DNA of 64,000 bases, from contig VZSF01010149.1 of NCBI GenBank assembly GCA_013398295.1, positions 255,472-319,471 of the forward strand, read 5' to 3'. Position numbers and translations under genes: made by a program. The stretch comes from Chionis minor. Its lineage: Eukaryota; Chordata; Aves; Charadriiformes; Chionididae. Shown here in pieces: positions 48,424 through 61,225 of this stretch (its first letter is position 1; each line of letters begins with the position of its first letter). Below the pieces are notes generated by a model that saw nothing but the letters and a program-made list of their open reading frames with translations, did no database searches and had not been told where the DNA came from.

Positions 48424-48677
48424 ACATAGAACCATAGAATCGTAGAATCACTTGGGTTGGAAGAGACCTTCAAGATCGTTGAGTCCAACCATAAACCTAC
48501 GCCAAAACCACCCCTAACCCATGTCCCTCAGCACCACGTCTGCCCGGCTTTTAAATACCTCCAGGGACGGCGATTCCACCACCTCCCTGGGCAGCCTGTT
48601 CCAATGCTTGAGAACTCTTTCCATAAAGAAGTTTTTCCTAATATCCAACCTAAACCTCCCCTGGAACAGTTGAGGCC
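48424..48677 (-). mobile_element. CR1 LINE 3' fragment, about 254 bp
   Basis: Starts on + with CATAGAACCATAGAATCG and TTGGGTTGGAAGAGACC, passes through the 3' UTR and the last codons of ORF2, and stops at GGAACAGTTGAGGCC. Similarity to the copy at 22652 is very high. The ORF2 end is intact in the stretch that is broken at 22.8 kb: minus-strand codons give [17 protein letters not shown] before the stop. Inactive because of 5' truncation. Confidence 0.94.
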
Positions 48678-51600
48678 TGAATCAACCTGAGCTAACACAG
48701 CCCCGCTACCTACCTGTGCCGCCGATAGGATCAGGCTGCAGCGAGCTGGGAAGCCCATTACATGTGTGTGGTCAGGCTCACAAATATAACATTGCAGTAA
48801 GACTATAAAAGATGTATAGAACTCAATTTTTCCAAGGATGATGTAAATGGGTGGGGGCACTACCAGGCTCACGATAAGCTAAGTGTAATGGTAGCTGAAA
48901 TAAAACATTTGCATATAAATTTTCGCTCCTAAAATTTATTAGCAGCAGAGAGATAATGGTGTAACAAGTTGACGAAGAGTCACTATGAGATCATATTGGA
49001 CTTAATGTGAAGCTTGTAGGCATTGTTGGAGGAAGTCCTCTTTGTGTGTAGTACAGTAAAAACTGTGTTTTAGAACAAAGAGATAAAATAGTTGCCTTAA
49101 CACAGCAGCAGCATTGTCATTGTAAATCTGCCGTGCCACATATTTTATTACATTTTCATAGCAGAAGAGGGAATTTATGATGTGATACTACAAGCTCCGC
49201 CAGCCTTCTTCTGTCAGTGGGGTACCTCTCTTAACTCGTATCTAAAATATTTGCTGATACTGAAACGTGACTGGGAGATACAAAACCAGTCTTTTACAAC
49301 TGAAGCGAACATTATATTCATCTAGCTTAGAGCAAAAACAAAGAAAAACAAATAGGTTGAGCATCTGTTTCTGCAAAGAGCGGACACTCTTCTGCAAATA
49401 CTTCTTCTGTCCTATGGGAAGAACAAAGAGGAGGAACCACTGCTGAGCCTAGGCTGCTTTTGTGGACGAAGCAGTAACACAAAGACGTTATTCCTATTGT
49501 TACCACATCCAAAATTGATGCCAAGGCTGTATGTGAGACCCTCACCTTTATCGTTACCTTTTGGGGTAAGATTCACCCAATGTAGACAGTCTTTGGGCTC
49601 GAATCTCCTGTAGCCAAATATCAAGAGCAATGGGGTGAGGGCATTATATTAATTCCTTCTGGCTTACACTAAGCTGCAATACGCTCCCCACAATCAAGGA
49701 CTGATCATTTACTTTCTTTCTGGGGACCAGTTGCAGTATATTTCGAATACGCTGGGCTAGATACAAAAATTGTTACTTGAGCGTGACAGGACCAAGTCCA
49801 CTCTAAACACAAGCAACGTATTGATACTAAACATTCAGTGTTGAGAATTAGCAAAAGATACAGATGACATTGTAAATTTAATTTGGTCAAAGTATTAGAC
49901 AGGTTTCTGTTCACTTTAGTAGACAAAGAACTTGGTGTCAAGAAAATCTTTGCGCAAAAGAACTAAGAAAAAGAGCAACTTGGTGCATAGCTTATGAATA
50001 AGACAACAGCAACAAAAAATCTAGTAGGTTGGTTTACATCAAGAGGGGAATAATAAGAAAAAGAACTTCAAAAGCATTCGCAGGGAGGAACATTCCACCA
50101 AGACAAAGTCATCTGTCCTTACTTTCCCAAAAGCAGCATGATCAAAGCTGATTATGGGATTTCAAGCCCTGAATGTTTCTTTGTATTGCCCAAGCAGAGA
50201 GTGAAAATGCTTTATGATACCAAAAGGACAAAAGGAAGATCCTCAGATATTACAAAGCAGGGAACAGGATTTAATGTCTTTAAGAGAGATCCATGTCTCC
50301 ATCCCACCCGTATGATGACGTGAGACACAGTCCATCGGACTTATGATTGGCTGTGTAGTTTTAGGTAATGCACTGATATAATACTAAACAACAACATATG
50401 CACGGCATTTGTAATGAGATTGGACTTTTAACCTTCTGAAGCAGCGGGAAACAATGGGGCTTTTAAAAATACCAGCTCAGAGGTAAGGAGAGGGTCAGCC
50501 CAATACAATTTCTAAATATAAAACCAGTTGCATAGCTGAGTTTCACTTTAAAACATAAACTATTTGAAAGAATAAGAGGAAGCCAGAGGAGGAGAGAGAA
50601 GAAGAAAGCTGGCATAGGTGAAAGAACTAGGAGGCAACACAAGAGATGGGAGAGGAGGGGTGCACAGCCTCTGACAAACTACCCCACTACCTAGGGACTA
50701 CCTAGGAGCTCCTCTGGGGCTCAGAGTCACACACTGATATTAGCGACCGCTTGTCCCTTGGCCTGAGCAGCAAACTCTGAACACCGAAATCTGAGCGGCG
50801 ACTTGTCCTCCACACACACACTGAAATGCAACCAAATGTTTATTACTGCAAAAGACCCGAGCTCCAAATACCTGGCAATGACCGCTCTGTCCGGGCTGAC
50901 GAAGCAGATGAGACTGAAGCCAGACCCTCAGCTGCTATAAATGTGACTAGAGTGGATCCAACTGATTTACACTAACTTAATGAGCCTGGTGAACTTGAAG
51001 ACTGTCATGGAGTTAAAGCTCTGAATGCTCACAATGCCACTCAAAAAAATAAAATATCACTGTTGTCTTTTGCCAATGCAGGCTGCATTAGTGCCCTATG
51101 GATGGATGGACATAGTCGCCGCATGGTCCCACCTCTCCAATGTTCATGGCCACCATGACATGCTATTGCCTTGTCACCAACAGAAAGATGTTTTCTATCA
51201 GGCAATGAGTAAATCACAGGACAGGATGAGCACGCAGCTGCCATCCTGCGACCCAGAGCATGCACAATCCTCTCCTGTGATTGGTCATGCTCTCTTTAAA
51301 TGGCCAGAGTTTTGGTTACGTGATGGGCCATATTTTGTGCCTGGCAGACACCAAGAGAGAGGCTTTGGGGACTTCACAGAAAACGCCAGCAAGCAATGAA
51401 CCACTCTAATGACAGATAAGGGTCTGAAACTCACTTTCTCCCCAAACTCACCTTGGAAAAAGGAGAGCAGGGAGTGAACCCCTGACCAGATCAGTGCCTC
51501 GGGTCTGGGCTGTGCGCCATCTTCAGCACTACTGTGTTCCAGAACAAGAGCTCCCCTGGGGGCACAGGGACAGCACTCAACTCTTGCCTTCCTATTCTTC

Positions 51601-53806
51601 CCTTCCCTTGTGCTCTCACTCCTCCTGCCTCCCCTGAGCCACTCTCTCCAACTCAATCCAATACAATCCTGAGATCAGTGGGTTTAAGGTAAAGCCATCA
51701 GCTTTGACCAAGAACCATGAATCTCCTCTCTGGGAAATGGAAGGGGGCTTAGGTGAGGCCAGCTTCCCCAGCCTCTGTTCAAGAGCCCCCTTATAGCGTC
51801 ACCATAACTTATATGGCCCTCCTGTTCTCCTGCCATGCCACATTGCCCTGCCAGTTACGGACTTGCAGGTAGACCTAGCACCTCTGCTACACAGCTATTA
51901 GACCTGGGGGGAAAGGACTGTTGGTTTGTGGCAACAACCTGGACTCCACCATCGTGTCCTAGCTGTCAGCCTTGCCACATCAAACACATTTCCCTCTTGG
52001 TGCCATCTCAGGTGGTGGTGGGTTTACCCAGGAAAACTCCATTCTCCAAGACTTATGCACACATGTCCAGAACCCTCTTCCACTAGACTCAGTTCAGGAT
52101 TTTACCCCTTTCAGGCCCTCCACTTCCCTCTCTGATTTTTAAGGGCACTTTTTTGCCTTCAGATCATGGCACCTGCAACAGCCCTATGAAAGGCAGTCTG
52201 CCTCCGCCTCTCCACCGAGAGATGACATCACTGCTACGGCACTCAGAAGATGGCATCTCCTGTTCACGAGGCTGAGCGGCACTGGAAGTAGCCCAGCGCT
52301 GTAGGGCCTCATCAAGCAAAATGACTCAAGGAGGATTTGGCAGGAGAAAGAGCAGCAAAATCGGACCTGAGTCACACGCAGCTCTCCAAGAAATTGCTTT
52401 TTGCTTGCAAGCGACATGCAGACTGGAACTGCCTTCCTGTGACTTACCACCACCCTCCTGCAAGGCAGCATTAGAAAGGAGCCTGTCACCCAGGGATGTT
52501 TTTCGACAATACTTCATGTCCTCATTTACTGTCTTCTTTTTAAGCCACTTCCAAACTCAGTTCCCTTTGCTCCCTACTCAGATCAGACTAATAAGAACAT
52601 CACCTCAGGGAAAAGACTTGTACACAGACAGACTTCCTCTTCAGAGGATCAAACAGACCAGACTGTTCCTTTTCAAGTTTTATTAATCCTGGTTCATAAT
52701 TTCCACCACATCATTAGTCATTTCCTATTATTGAATAGCTGGTAGCAGCATCATCGCAGTAAATAGCAAGATAACCATGCCACCTGCAATTTCTTGGCCG
52801 ATACGTACCCACAACCACATCTGGGTAAAAGACGCAGAGGTAAAATTAAAAGCCAAACCATGTAGACTTTTTTGATCTGTGGCTCATTTCTTTTATTCAC
52901 ATCATCTGCTCAGCTGGCTACATAAGCTGCTGCAGACCTTATTTAAAAACAGCTCCAGAAGATTAACACTAAAACCAGCAGTTTGGAAATGTGGTGATTT
53001 TCACTGGAATTCCCCTTCCTGAGGCATGCAGGGTCTTTGGGGAGCTTGCTGGTTATCAGGATTTATTATTTGTTTGGTTTCCTAAGCTTTTCTTAGTTTG
53101 TCAACATCCTTTAGGTAATTTTGACACCAAAAATGGGCAGAGAATTCAAGTGCCTTGAAGCAATCTGTTTTCTATTCAGTTTTTCTTGCCCCCTGCTCCC
53201 CCTTAAAGCTTATTTTTCTAATAATATCCTTCTTTCTACCATCTGGCTCAGGCAACTAATTGGGATAAGAGTACCCTGGTCTTTTCAGTATAATATCTAT
53301 ATACCTGAATTTCTGGAGTGTCCTCTTGGACACCCTTCATTTTCCCCGTGCCAAAAGTGTCTCCACACACAAATTACGGGTCAAAGTTTCTATGTGGTTC
53401 ACTTTGTTCTGTGGAGCAGGACAGAGCCCCACATCGGAAGTGTGTAGCTGTGATGCCCCAGAGGCAGCTCTTAGAAGAACAGAAAGGGCTCTTCTTGACC
53501 CAAGAAACGGTGCTTCTCCTCTCTCCTTCTTCCCATTGTCTCAGGAAATTTCCCAGCCAGGGTGCTCCCTCTGGCCTGCAGTCTCCCTCCCAGCACTCTG
53601 CAGAAAAGCCTCATGAAGGCTCCATGCCAGGTCTGCAGAAGACAATGAGTCTTTCCACCATCGCCAGGGGCAGGGGATGGAGCCCTCAATTCCCAGGACT
53701 GTGAAAGGTTTTCCTCCTTTTCACTTGCCCTCATGAGCCTGCTACATGGAGCACAATCCCTCGGGATGAAGTCTGAGTCCAGCAGCAAGGAATGCCTTTG
53801 GGTTTG
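48678..53806. other. Non-coding unique sequence
   Basis: No exon-like frame. AT-rich to about 50600, then balanced. It includes a palindromic repeat at 50921-50990. The part 48690-48930 has TATAAAAGA- and AATAAA-like words at an LTR-like spacing but no LTR ends or partner that I can identify. Confidence 0.5.
50921..50990. repeat. Ancient palindromic amniote repeat, remnant
   Basis: CAGACCCTCAGCTGCTATAA on the left; ACTGATTTACACTAACTTAA and TGAGCCTGG on the right. The right arm in reverse complement realigns with the left (CAG..C...AGTGTAAAT against CAGACCCTCAGCTGC-TATAAAT). Same repeat class as 11891-11966 and 34866-34970; the centre is shortened. Confidence 0.5.
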
Positions 53807-53920
53807 TGGCAGAGGTTTCTGCCACAGCCTTCCTGCATGACCTTAGGCAAGAAGTCATTTGCCATTAGACTTTCTCAGTGCTTGTTTCAATTCATCCCCC
53901 ATTCTTCTGAACACAAATAT
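53807..53920 (+). repeat. MIR-like SINE remnant
   Basis: GGCAGAGGTTTCTGCCACAG then CTTCCTGCATGACCTTAGGC and AAGAAGTCATTTGCC, followed by TTTCTCAGTGCTTGTTTCAA and TTCATCCCCCATTC. This keeps the order of the amniote MIR-type SINE: TTCCTGTGTGACCTTGGGCAA, AGTCACTTAGCC, TCTCTGTGCCTCAGTTTCC, CATCTGTAAAATGG. About 110 bp align with moderate decay. Confidence 0.65.
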
Positions 53921-56023
53921 TGGTCATTAGAGGTCAGCTGAGTCCTAGGTGAAAAGAGGTAATTAAATGCCTAATGACTAACGCATTTAGCAGCCTTTTG
54001 GGGAGCACATGCTGTGCCTGCAGCATGGCTGCCTTTATCAGGGCTGTCTAAAAGTGTGACCTGCCAACCCACACAGGCCTGGGGGCTCCTTCCTCCCATC
54101 ACTACGGTATTTTCAGGTGGGGCTTGGTAAATCCAGGAGCAGGGTAATGTGATGTGGCTGCACAAGGCTGTGGTAACACTCACCACAGGGGACACCCTCC
54201 ATGAGTATCTTCTGGCACTACCTTGGCACCTTACAGCTCCTTGGCCATGACCTGCCGCCACGTGGTGCCTCCCTGCCCAGGAGAGGTGGCAGGAGCTGGC
54301 AGCACGGGTATGTTTGTCCCTCCACGGGGCACCCGGGCAGCCACCGCTGTGACGCAGACCTCGTAGCGACCGTCTGCCTACAGGGTGAGAGGAGTCGATT
54401 TCATAGTCCAAGAGGCACACTCCACCAGGCATACATTTCTTTATGCACAGATATGTTTTTATCTCTTATTTTGCTAAATAAGCATAAATATACGCTGTTC
54501 ATACACATGCATTTATACAATGTACATAATCTATAAACACACCTATGTTGTAAAAACAACTAAAAACTAAGTTCCCGCAACCAGCTTTCAACTCTGTGTG
54601 AACAGTCCATAACTACCCATTCCCTTTTTTTCTGCAATGCTCAGAGCACAAGAACTGCTTAGGTTGTGTTCTTCCTTATATACCCATCAAAAACCCACCT
54701 GTCAAACTCTCCGTGTCTTCTTTTCCTCTCCCCATCACCCTAATTCCACATGAGCTTTTTGTGGCTCTGCCTCCCCTGTGGTGTAAGCAGATACAATTAT
54801 TCCCTTCTTGAGCAGGGAAAGGGGAGGGCGACATCAGGACAGGTCAAAAACTCTGCGTGTCCAGACCACGATATTTCAAAGTACTTTGCATTTTACAGCA
54901 CTTTTCACGTACACAGTATGGAGTACTAAGCTCACTTGCAATTCAGACAGTGCTCAGATGAGTACCCAGAAACAGAAAAACACACCTTTAGGGCTTCCAG
55001 CAAAAAGGGCGATAAAAGCATCTCACCTCACACAAGACCACTGTGGCAGCGTGAGAGATGCATCTCACTGTCTAAATCCCAGGACCACCTCTTCCTTTCC
55101 CACTCCTGTGTCTCACTCAAACTCCCAGGCCCACCCTCGGTTTGGATAGTACGTACCTTCCCCAGTGTTACTCCTCCTCTCAAGCTCTCCCGGATTCTCA
55201 CAGCCAGGGAAGCGGGATTAGGGTGAGGTGGCCTCAGCTCAGCTTCACTTCATCTAACTTCAGCAACTTGCCAGCAGCGGCTCGGGTTAGGGTCCTTGAC
55301 AACCGATATTAGTGAGTGGAAGTGTGGATGTCCAGTAGGTTGAGTTGCCACCTGGAGCTGCCTTTTTCTGTCCTCTTCCTAGAGACTGGCTCCTTGGATA
55401 AGCCAAGGGAGATGAATCAGGAAACAAAGGCAAGGGAGAGTCCCCTAACTCCTTCGCTGTCAGGACAGACTCCTCACTGTCACACAGACAAGCGACTCAA
55501 CTTCCTACTCCCCTCCTAGTGACCGTGAGCTGATCCTGCACAATAAAATCTTCCTCCCTCCCAGGAGTGCTGAAAAGCTCCAATCAGTGTTCCTAAAGAC
55601 CTCAGACTATAAAAGTGTAAATGGCTTGTCCTCTCAATAATAGTAACAAAATCTTGGAATCAGTAACTCGACAATAATTGCTATATGGGTATAATAAATT
55701 GCTTTTGCCACCTCAAAATGAATTTTCACGGACTGGGGCTTTTGTTCTCGCAGTCACCAAGTTATTTTTTTGCCTTTCAGATGAAATTCCTGCAAAAATG
55801 ATGGGGGAAGCATGTAATGGAGAATGATGGGTATCTTTATAAACAAAGTTGGTCACATGAGCCATAGATCAGAGAAATGGGATTTCTAGTACAGTAACAT
55901 CCCAATATCTCAACTAAGACAGGCAAATGCCTGTTGATCTTGATATTCTGGACAGATGACAGAGCTTTTATCTTAAGATCCCACAGCCCTAAGAACTGCC
56001 CAAAAGAAGAAATCATTTCCATT
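53921..56023. other. Non-coding unique sequence between two SINE remnants
   Basis: A small CpG-rich spot lies at 54245-54385 (about 11 CpG, with CCACGTGG and CACCCGGGC). The rest is unremarkable. Frames reach about 150 codons in the GC-rich part without a recognisable product. Confidence 0.5.
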
Positions 56024-56152
56024 CACATTTAACAAATGGGAAACAAGGGCAGTGAGCGACTGATCAAAACCAAGGACTTTTGAGGACTGGCAGCTGGAAA
56101 CTGAGCCAGGTTTCCTGAGACCCAGATCAGGGCTTGTACTACAAGCCCCCCC
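56024..56152 (-). repeat. MIR-like SINE remnant, antisense
   Basis: CATTTAACAAATGGGAAACA, then ACTGGCAGCTGGAAACTGAG, CCAGGTTTCCTGAGACCCAG and TTGTACTACAAGCC. This follows the antisense MIR-type SINE through the core and into its tRNA-derived head (GAGCTGGGAACTGAACCCAG, TCTCCTGAGTCCCAG, TGCCCTAACCACTAG). About 130 bp, the most complete MIR-like copy here. Confidence 0.65.
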
Positions 56153-56689
56153 TTTTTTTCTTTTCAGTCCCCAAGGCAACTTCTGCCTTTGTCAGGATCC
56201 CAGTCACAAAGCTGCTGCGTAAATCCTCTGTGATACTGAGCACCACTGAACTCCCATGCACAGCCCCGAGATCCGAGGTTCAGCCCCGACCGTGGTCATT
56301 CAGCCCTTTGCAGGATCAAACCTTTGACGTCCCAATTCTGAAAGCTCAGCTTTTCATGTTCCTTTGCACATATGAACAGCGTGTCTTAATTCAAGGGAAG
56401 ACGGGGCTCTGTAAAATGGACAAGGGGAAGGGAAAGGTTTATAATGGAACGTAATTATTTAGCGGAGCATTGAAAAGTTGCCTGGCACAGTCTGCCCTTG
56501 CAGACAGCACTTCCTCCTCTAATAGCGATCCCGATAGCTGGAGCTGTCTTGACTTTTATCAGCAGGGCAGCCTTGCACTCTGCTCGGACCCAAATGATCA
56601 AGTGGCCTTCACAGCTGCCACCACTTCCTATTAAAAGACTACAAGAGGCCCCTGAGATTAAGAAAGGATAAAAACAAATACTTATCATT
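56153..56689. other. Short unique spacer
   Basis: Balanced composition, no gene and no repeat recognised. A short T run at 56152-56165 marks the edge of the SINE remnant. Confidence 0.45.
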
Positions 56690-57310
56690 TGGGAAGTCAT
56701 GTCACTGGTTATCTAAAGCAACGTAATTATATCACAAGCTTTATCTGTGAGTGGCTTTTTCCTTCCAGGAGGTAGGAATAGAAAAACTTTTCACTTCATA
56801 ATGAGTTCTATTGAAACTCCATTTTGCCCTTGGCAAAAGGCCATTATCCAGCAGAAACATGTAATCATCCTAAAAATGCATAATGGCATGGAAAACGGAC
56901 AAGTAGTTTCTTGAAATATTGTTTGTAAAAGGCCTAATTTATAATGGGGATTGTTTGTGTTAGGGCCTTTTGGCATGTATGGTTAACAAGAACTTGCTGT
57001 TCTGCTGCCAGTTCGTTTAATCAAGAGGGCCTTGTGTAGGCCTGGGTCGATATGGGTGAGGAAACAATGGGAGCTTTTTCCCCAAAACTGCCCCATCATG
57101 ATAGAGAGAGCACCCTGCTATTTAATCTGTCGTTGTTGTTCTCGATAGACACTGCTGCTGTCAGTGCACCACATCAAAACATACACACTATCAGATCCAT
57201 TGCACTGCTGTGCCTATCTAAAAAAAAAATATTAGGAATGATCTGGCAGCACCGCTAATTGAGGACAATCATGCAACTATAGCCTCTTTGTAATGAGGCA
57301 ATTGTGTGAA
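56690..57310. promoter_or_regulatory. Candidate conserved non-coding element
   Basis: AT-rich unique DNA dense in developmental-factor words: CGTAATTAT (56722-56730), CCTAATTTATAATGG (about 56931), GGGATTGTTTGTG, AACAATGG (SOX-like, 57063-57070), GCTAATTGAGG (57254-57264) and TTGTAATGAGGCAATTGTG (about 57288-57306). Frames are repeatedly closed and no transposon overlaps it. I read it as probable enhancer-type sequence by motif density; alignment to other vertebrates would be decisive. Confidence 0.35.
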
Positions 57311-57820
57311 CAGGGCCTTCTCTCTGGAAATGTAGCGGTTCACGCACACGCTAGGAATGAAGCCTCTCGGTCTGGCATTCATCTATGCTAAGAGTCGGAG
57401 AAAACATTCCCCAAAAGGAAACGAGAAAGGCTATGGTAAAAACTCTTCACCTGCTTCGTTATCAGTCAGAGAACACTTTGATCGCAGTTTGTGTGCACAA
57501 AATGGGAGTAGAAACGGCCCCATGGTATCGGTTATATTTTTGTCACACATATTAACAAATACATAGATGCACCAACCATCCTGGTCCATGGTGCACAGAA
57601 AGGTCTCTGGTTTGTAACCTCTGCCGATGCACAATATGCCATTTTAATCCCTCCAAGCACCTTTCTTTTCCGTTAGGAGAACCTTGTTTTCAATTTCTAC
57701 AAACTGTTTATGGCAGATCCAGCACTTGGCCCAGATGCTACGTCATGGGAACCTTACTCCAAAGCAGAACTAAAGCTATACTTAATGGGCCTAAGTGTTC
57801 CCGCCCGAAGCCTCGTGCGT
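57311..57820. other. Short unique spacer
   Basis: Balanced sequence up to the CR1 copy. No gene or repeat recognised. Confidence 0.45.
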
Positions 57821-58328
57821 AATCATAGAATCACAGAATCACCCAGGTTGGAAGAGACCTTTAAGATCATGGAGTCCAACCATCAACCCAACAGTGCGAA
57901 ACTAACCCATGTCCCTCAGCACCACGTCTGCCCGGCTGGGAAATACCTCCAGGGATGGCGACTCCACCACTGCCCTGGGCAGCCTGTTTCAATGCTTGAC
58001 AACCATTTCAGTGAAGAAATTTTTCCTAATATCCCAGCTAAACCTTCCCTGATGCAATTTGAGGCCATTTCCTCTTGTCCTATCACTTGTTCCTCGGGAG
58101 AAGAGACCAAATCCCCCTGGCTACACCCTCCTTTCAGGTAGTTGTGGAGAGCGAGAAGGTCTCCCCTCAGCCTCCTCTTCTCCAGGCTGAACAATCCCAG
58201 TTCCCTCAGCCGCTCTTCACAAGACTTGTGCTCCAGACCCCTCACCAGCTTCGCTGCCCTTCTCTGGACACGCTCCAGCACCTCAGTGTCTGTCTTGGAG
58301 TGAGGGGCCCAAACCTGAACACAGTCAT
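57821..58328 (-). mobile_element. CR1 LINE, 5'-truncated, about 0.5 kb
   Basis: Starts on + with AATCATAGAATCACAGAATC and CCAGGTTGGAAGAGACC, then runs through the 3' UTR and about 150 codons of ORF2 to a truncation near GGGCCCAAACCTGAACACAG. It differs more from the 22.7 and 48.4 kb copies than they differ from each other (for example CATCAACCCAACAGTGCGAA in the UTR), so it is a related but separate subfamily or an older copy. Confidence 0.94.
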
Positions 58329-58440
58329 TCACACTAAGCAAACTCCACAAGTTAGAGGAATCACAACATCTTCGATTACCAGTGAGGCACCTGGTGGGGA
58401 TGGAAGGCTGCTCGCTGGCATGACCCGCACGCTCCTGCAC
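57916..58440 (-). pseudogene. CR1 ORF2 C-terminal fragment, frameshifted
   Basis: The N-terminal part of this frame (above about 58325) is unique flanking DNA. It then enters CR1 with [37 protein letters not shown] and NYLKGGCSQ. After GCSQ, near 58105-58120, the frame departs from the CR1 protein. The expected [14 protein letters not shown] segments are present in DNA but in another frame, so an indel lies there. Non-functional. Confidence 0.85.
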
Positions 58441-61225
58441 CGAGGTCTCAGGGCAGGGTGCGTCCCAGCACCGTGGGACACAAGGCCACCCAGCCGATGG
58501 AGAAACGCTGAATATTCAGGCTACTGCCGGCGGGGAATTCCCTCGGCGGCAGGGCACCACCATCCTGCCTGGTGCTCAGATCCAGAGGCTGCCTGGGTGC
58601 GGAAAGCAGGGTGACACGCAGGACAAGGGACACTGCCACAGCGGGGGAAAAAAGTGCTGGGGAGCAAATGGGGGAGGCTGCTTGACAGCAGCGTGCCATC
58701 TCCTACAGCTCACACCTGTGAGACGAGGAGCATGCTGCGGAGGGAAATCATGGATTTCAAGATTCACAGCGCCAAGATCTAGACCTGAAAAGGTGCATCT
58801 GGTTACACAAACCAGCTATTTGCTGTATATATGGCAGCTGCGCCTCAAGGTCTTGGACACAGATGAGGCCTGTTGTGCCTGGCACTGTACATACTTTTAT
58901 TTTAAGACAGTCCTTGCTACCGAGAGCTTAGAATTGACACAGAATGGTATTTTTAACAAAAGCACAATAATTGCCACAACTAAAATGAAAACAAAGCTAT
59001 AATTTGGACAGCTTGACAGAGCGTGAAGGCCTTCTGTAGAGAAACGTAATTCAAAGAATTCTTGTGTTTTGGGGTTTTCTGCTGCATCCATGGGTATCTC
59101 CCTAACGTATAGGAAAAAAGAATCCTTCTTTATTTGCTCCAAAGCTGTGTTTGTACAGTAACTGCTGAAGAAAGACCTTCTTCCTTCCATAACCAAATAA
59201 AATGATCCCTTTGGTTATTTATAGTCCTCACGGCCCAAAGACATCACTTGGCTCTCTACCACAAGCCCAGCCACGTGTTACTATATTAAAAAATGCAAAA
59301 ATGTAATTACGGGGTACTCAAGCCAGTGTCTGCAGACAAAACCTGCCAGGAGCGAAGAGACAGGAAACGTGTGCCCTTTGGAGCTGTACACGGCCTTCCC
59401 CGATGCAGGACTCCACCAGGACGGAAAGAGGGATGGGGGCTGGCTTAGCAGGACAGCACAGTCACATCCGCCTTTCAGCAGAAACCAGCTTGCTGTGAAC
59501 TGCAAGTGCAATCCTGACCAACAAAAAATAAAAAAAATAATAATTCCCTGCCTGCCAATTCTGAGAGCCGCACCATTTACGCTTGGTCACACTGCGAGCC
59601 ACCCTGTCTGCCCACAGAGGGGAAAAGGGAGCAGGGTAGGACGCAGCAGCCCTCACCTCCCCTGCACAAGCCTCTTGCATCTGTCTGGGAGCTTTGCCCT
59701 CTGCAATGAGGCAAATTCTTATGCATTCACATGAAGAGCAGAGCACAGAGACCGAGTTTATTTCCCCCTTGAAGCACAGCACTCTCTGTTCCAGGTAAAG
59801 GGCTGACGCTCCTGGGCCAAAACACTGATCTTCATGTCTGTGTTCAGCTCTCATGTACCTTCTCTTCCCAGTTTGCAAGTCTCTTCTCCCCAGCTGCTTA
59901 TTACTGTCCCCGAGCTGGAAGCTACTACCCACAGCAGGACAGCAGAAGGAAAACCTGCCACCCTTCATGATTTAGTCCAGCTGGTCCCATTAGGGCTGCA
60001 AGCTCCAAGCATTCCCCATGTAGGCTCTGCTCTTCTCCTGAGCTGGGAACCATACCCAGGCTCAAATCCTGGCCAGCCCTGAACCAGCCTAAGGTGACTC
60101 TTCACAAGGGTTAGCAGGTTTAGGACCCACAGATCCTCATTCTCCTGTCACCTGTATAAGTGTCTCCACGTGGCATTGGAGAGCGAGCAGCTGAGAGATG
60201 CTCTGGAGAAGGCTAAAGCCCCCGCTCGACAGATGTCCCCGGTAACTCTGTCCATGAGCGGGTCACCATAAACTTTAATGTGTGACTCCAGATTCACACG
60301 GGGGCGGATGGAAACAGAGTGGAGTTAAGCTGAGCCAAATCCAGGCACAGCACCACTTTCTCCGAGACCCCAGGACACCCACACAAGTAGCGAGTGAAGG
60401 AATGAAAAAAAAGAAAAAAAGCACTTTTCCTCAGGGCACATGAGCTCTGACAGGAAACTTTAGAGAAACTTTGGGGGAGGGTTAAGTCATTTGGATGATA
60501 AATCGTGCACTGGCCTTCCAGAGTTGTTCCCAATCAAACTGTCTTTAGGAGGGTTCTCTCGGAGCCAAGCACAAAATCCTCTTCAAAATACACAGAGTCT
60601 CCGGGTGAAGACGCCGGGCGTATAACCCCAGAGGTGGGCTCTGCGTTAACAAAGAGCTCGTAGCCAACTGTTCACCTGCTCCTTCCTTCTGATGCCTGTC
60701 TCCTGTTCCAGCAAAACCAAAGGCTATCAGTTTGTCCCCCGCTACTGAATATTAATTGACAAAAAGGTGATTATTTGCTGGCAGAAAGAAATGCAAGAGG
60801 TAGGTCATCCCAACCCAGCCACAGAAGGGCTGAAAGTTTTCCCCTCAAAACCACCAAGCCTTCCACAGCATCCAGCCAAAGCCAAGAACCCCTCCACAAC
60901 GCTCACGCCGTAAACCTCCTTCCTGCCAAGCTCATTCATTCGGGGAGCTTGCAACAAAACTAAGTTTCAACATTTTGCACAGTCTGATTGTGGGATTAAT
61001 GAGTGGAATCAGTGGAAGATTAAGCACCAGGATGTTCCCGGTAGCCTCACACCATTCTCATCCAAACTACTGCCTTGTCCGCTCATGCTGCTTGCTTTAA
61101 GCTCTCTCAGAACCCCCCGCTACCCTTCCACGTAACCCAGTTTACAGTGCCTTATTCTGCAGTATTTCCCCCACTTTCCTTCTCCGGCCGGGAGCAGATG
61201 GGACCTCTCCAACGCAGTATCCGCA

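Noticed and set aside
48690..48930. LTR-like order of a TATA-like word and an AATAAA word after the CR1
   Set aside because: No terminal TG/CA boundary, target duplication, second LTR or internal gene is visible.
51025..51399. 124-codon frame on +
   Set aside because: No domain, no splice-site context, not distinguishable from chance.
60040..60080. tRNA-like word GGCTCAAATCCTGGCC
   Set aside because: Resembles a B box, but no A box, cloverleaf or acceptor stem can be built around it. At most a SINE trace.
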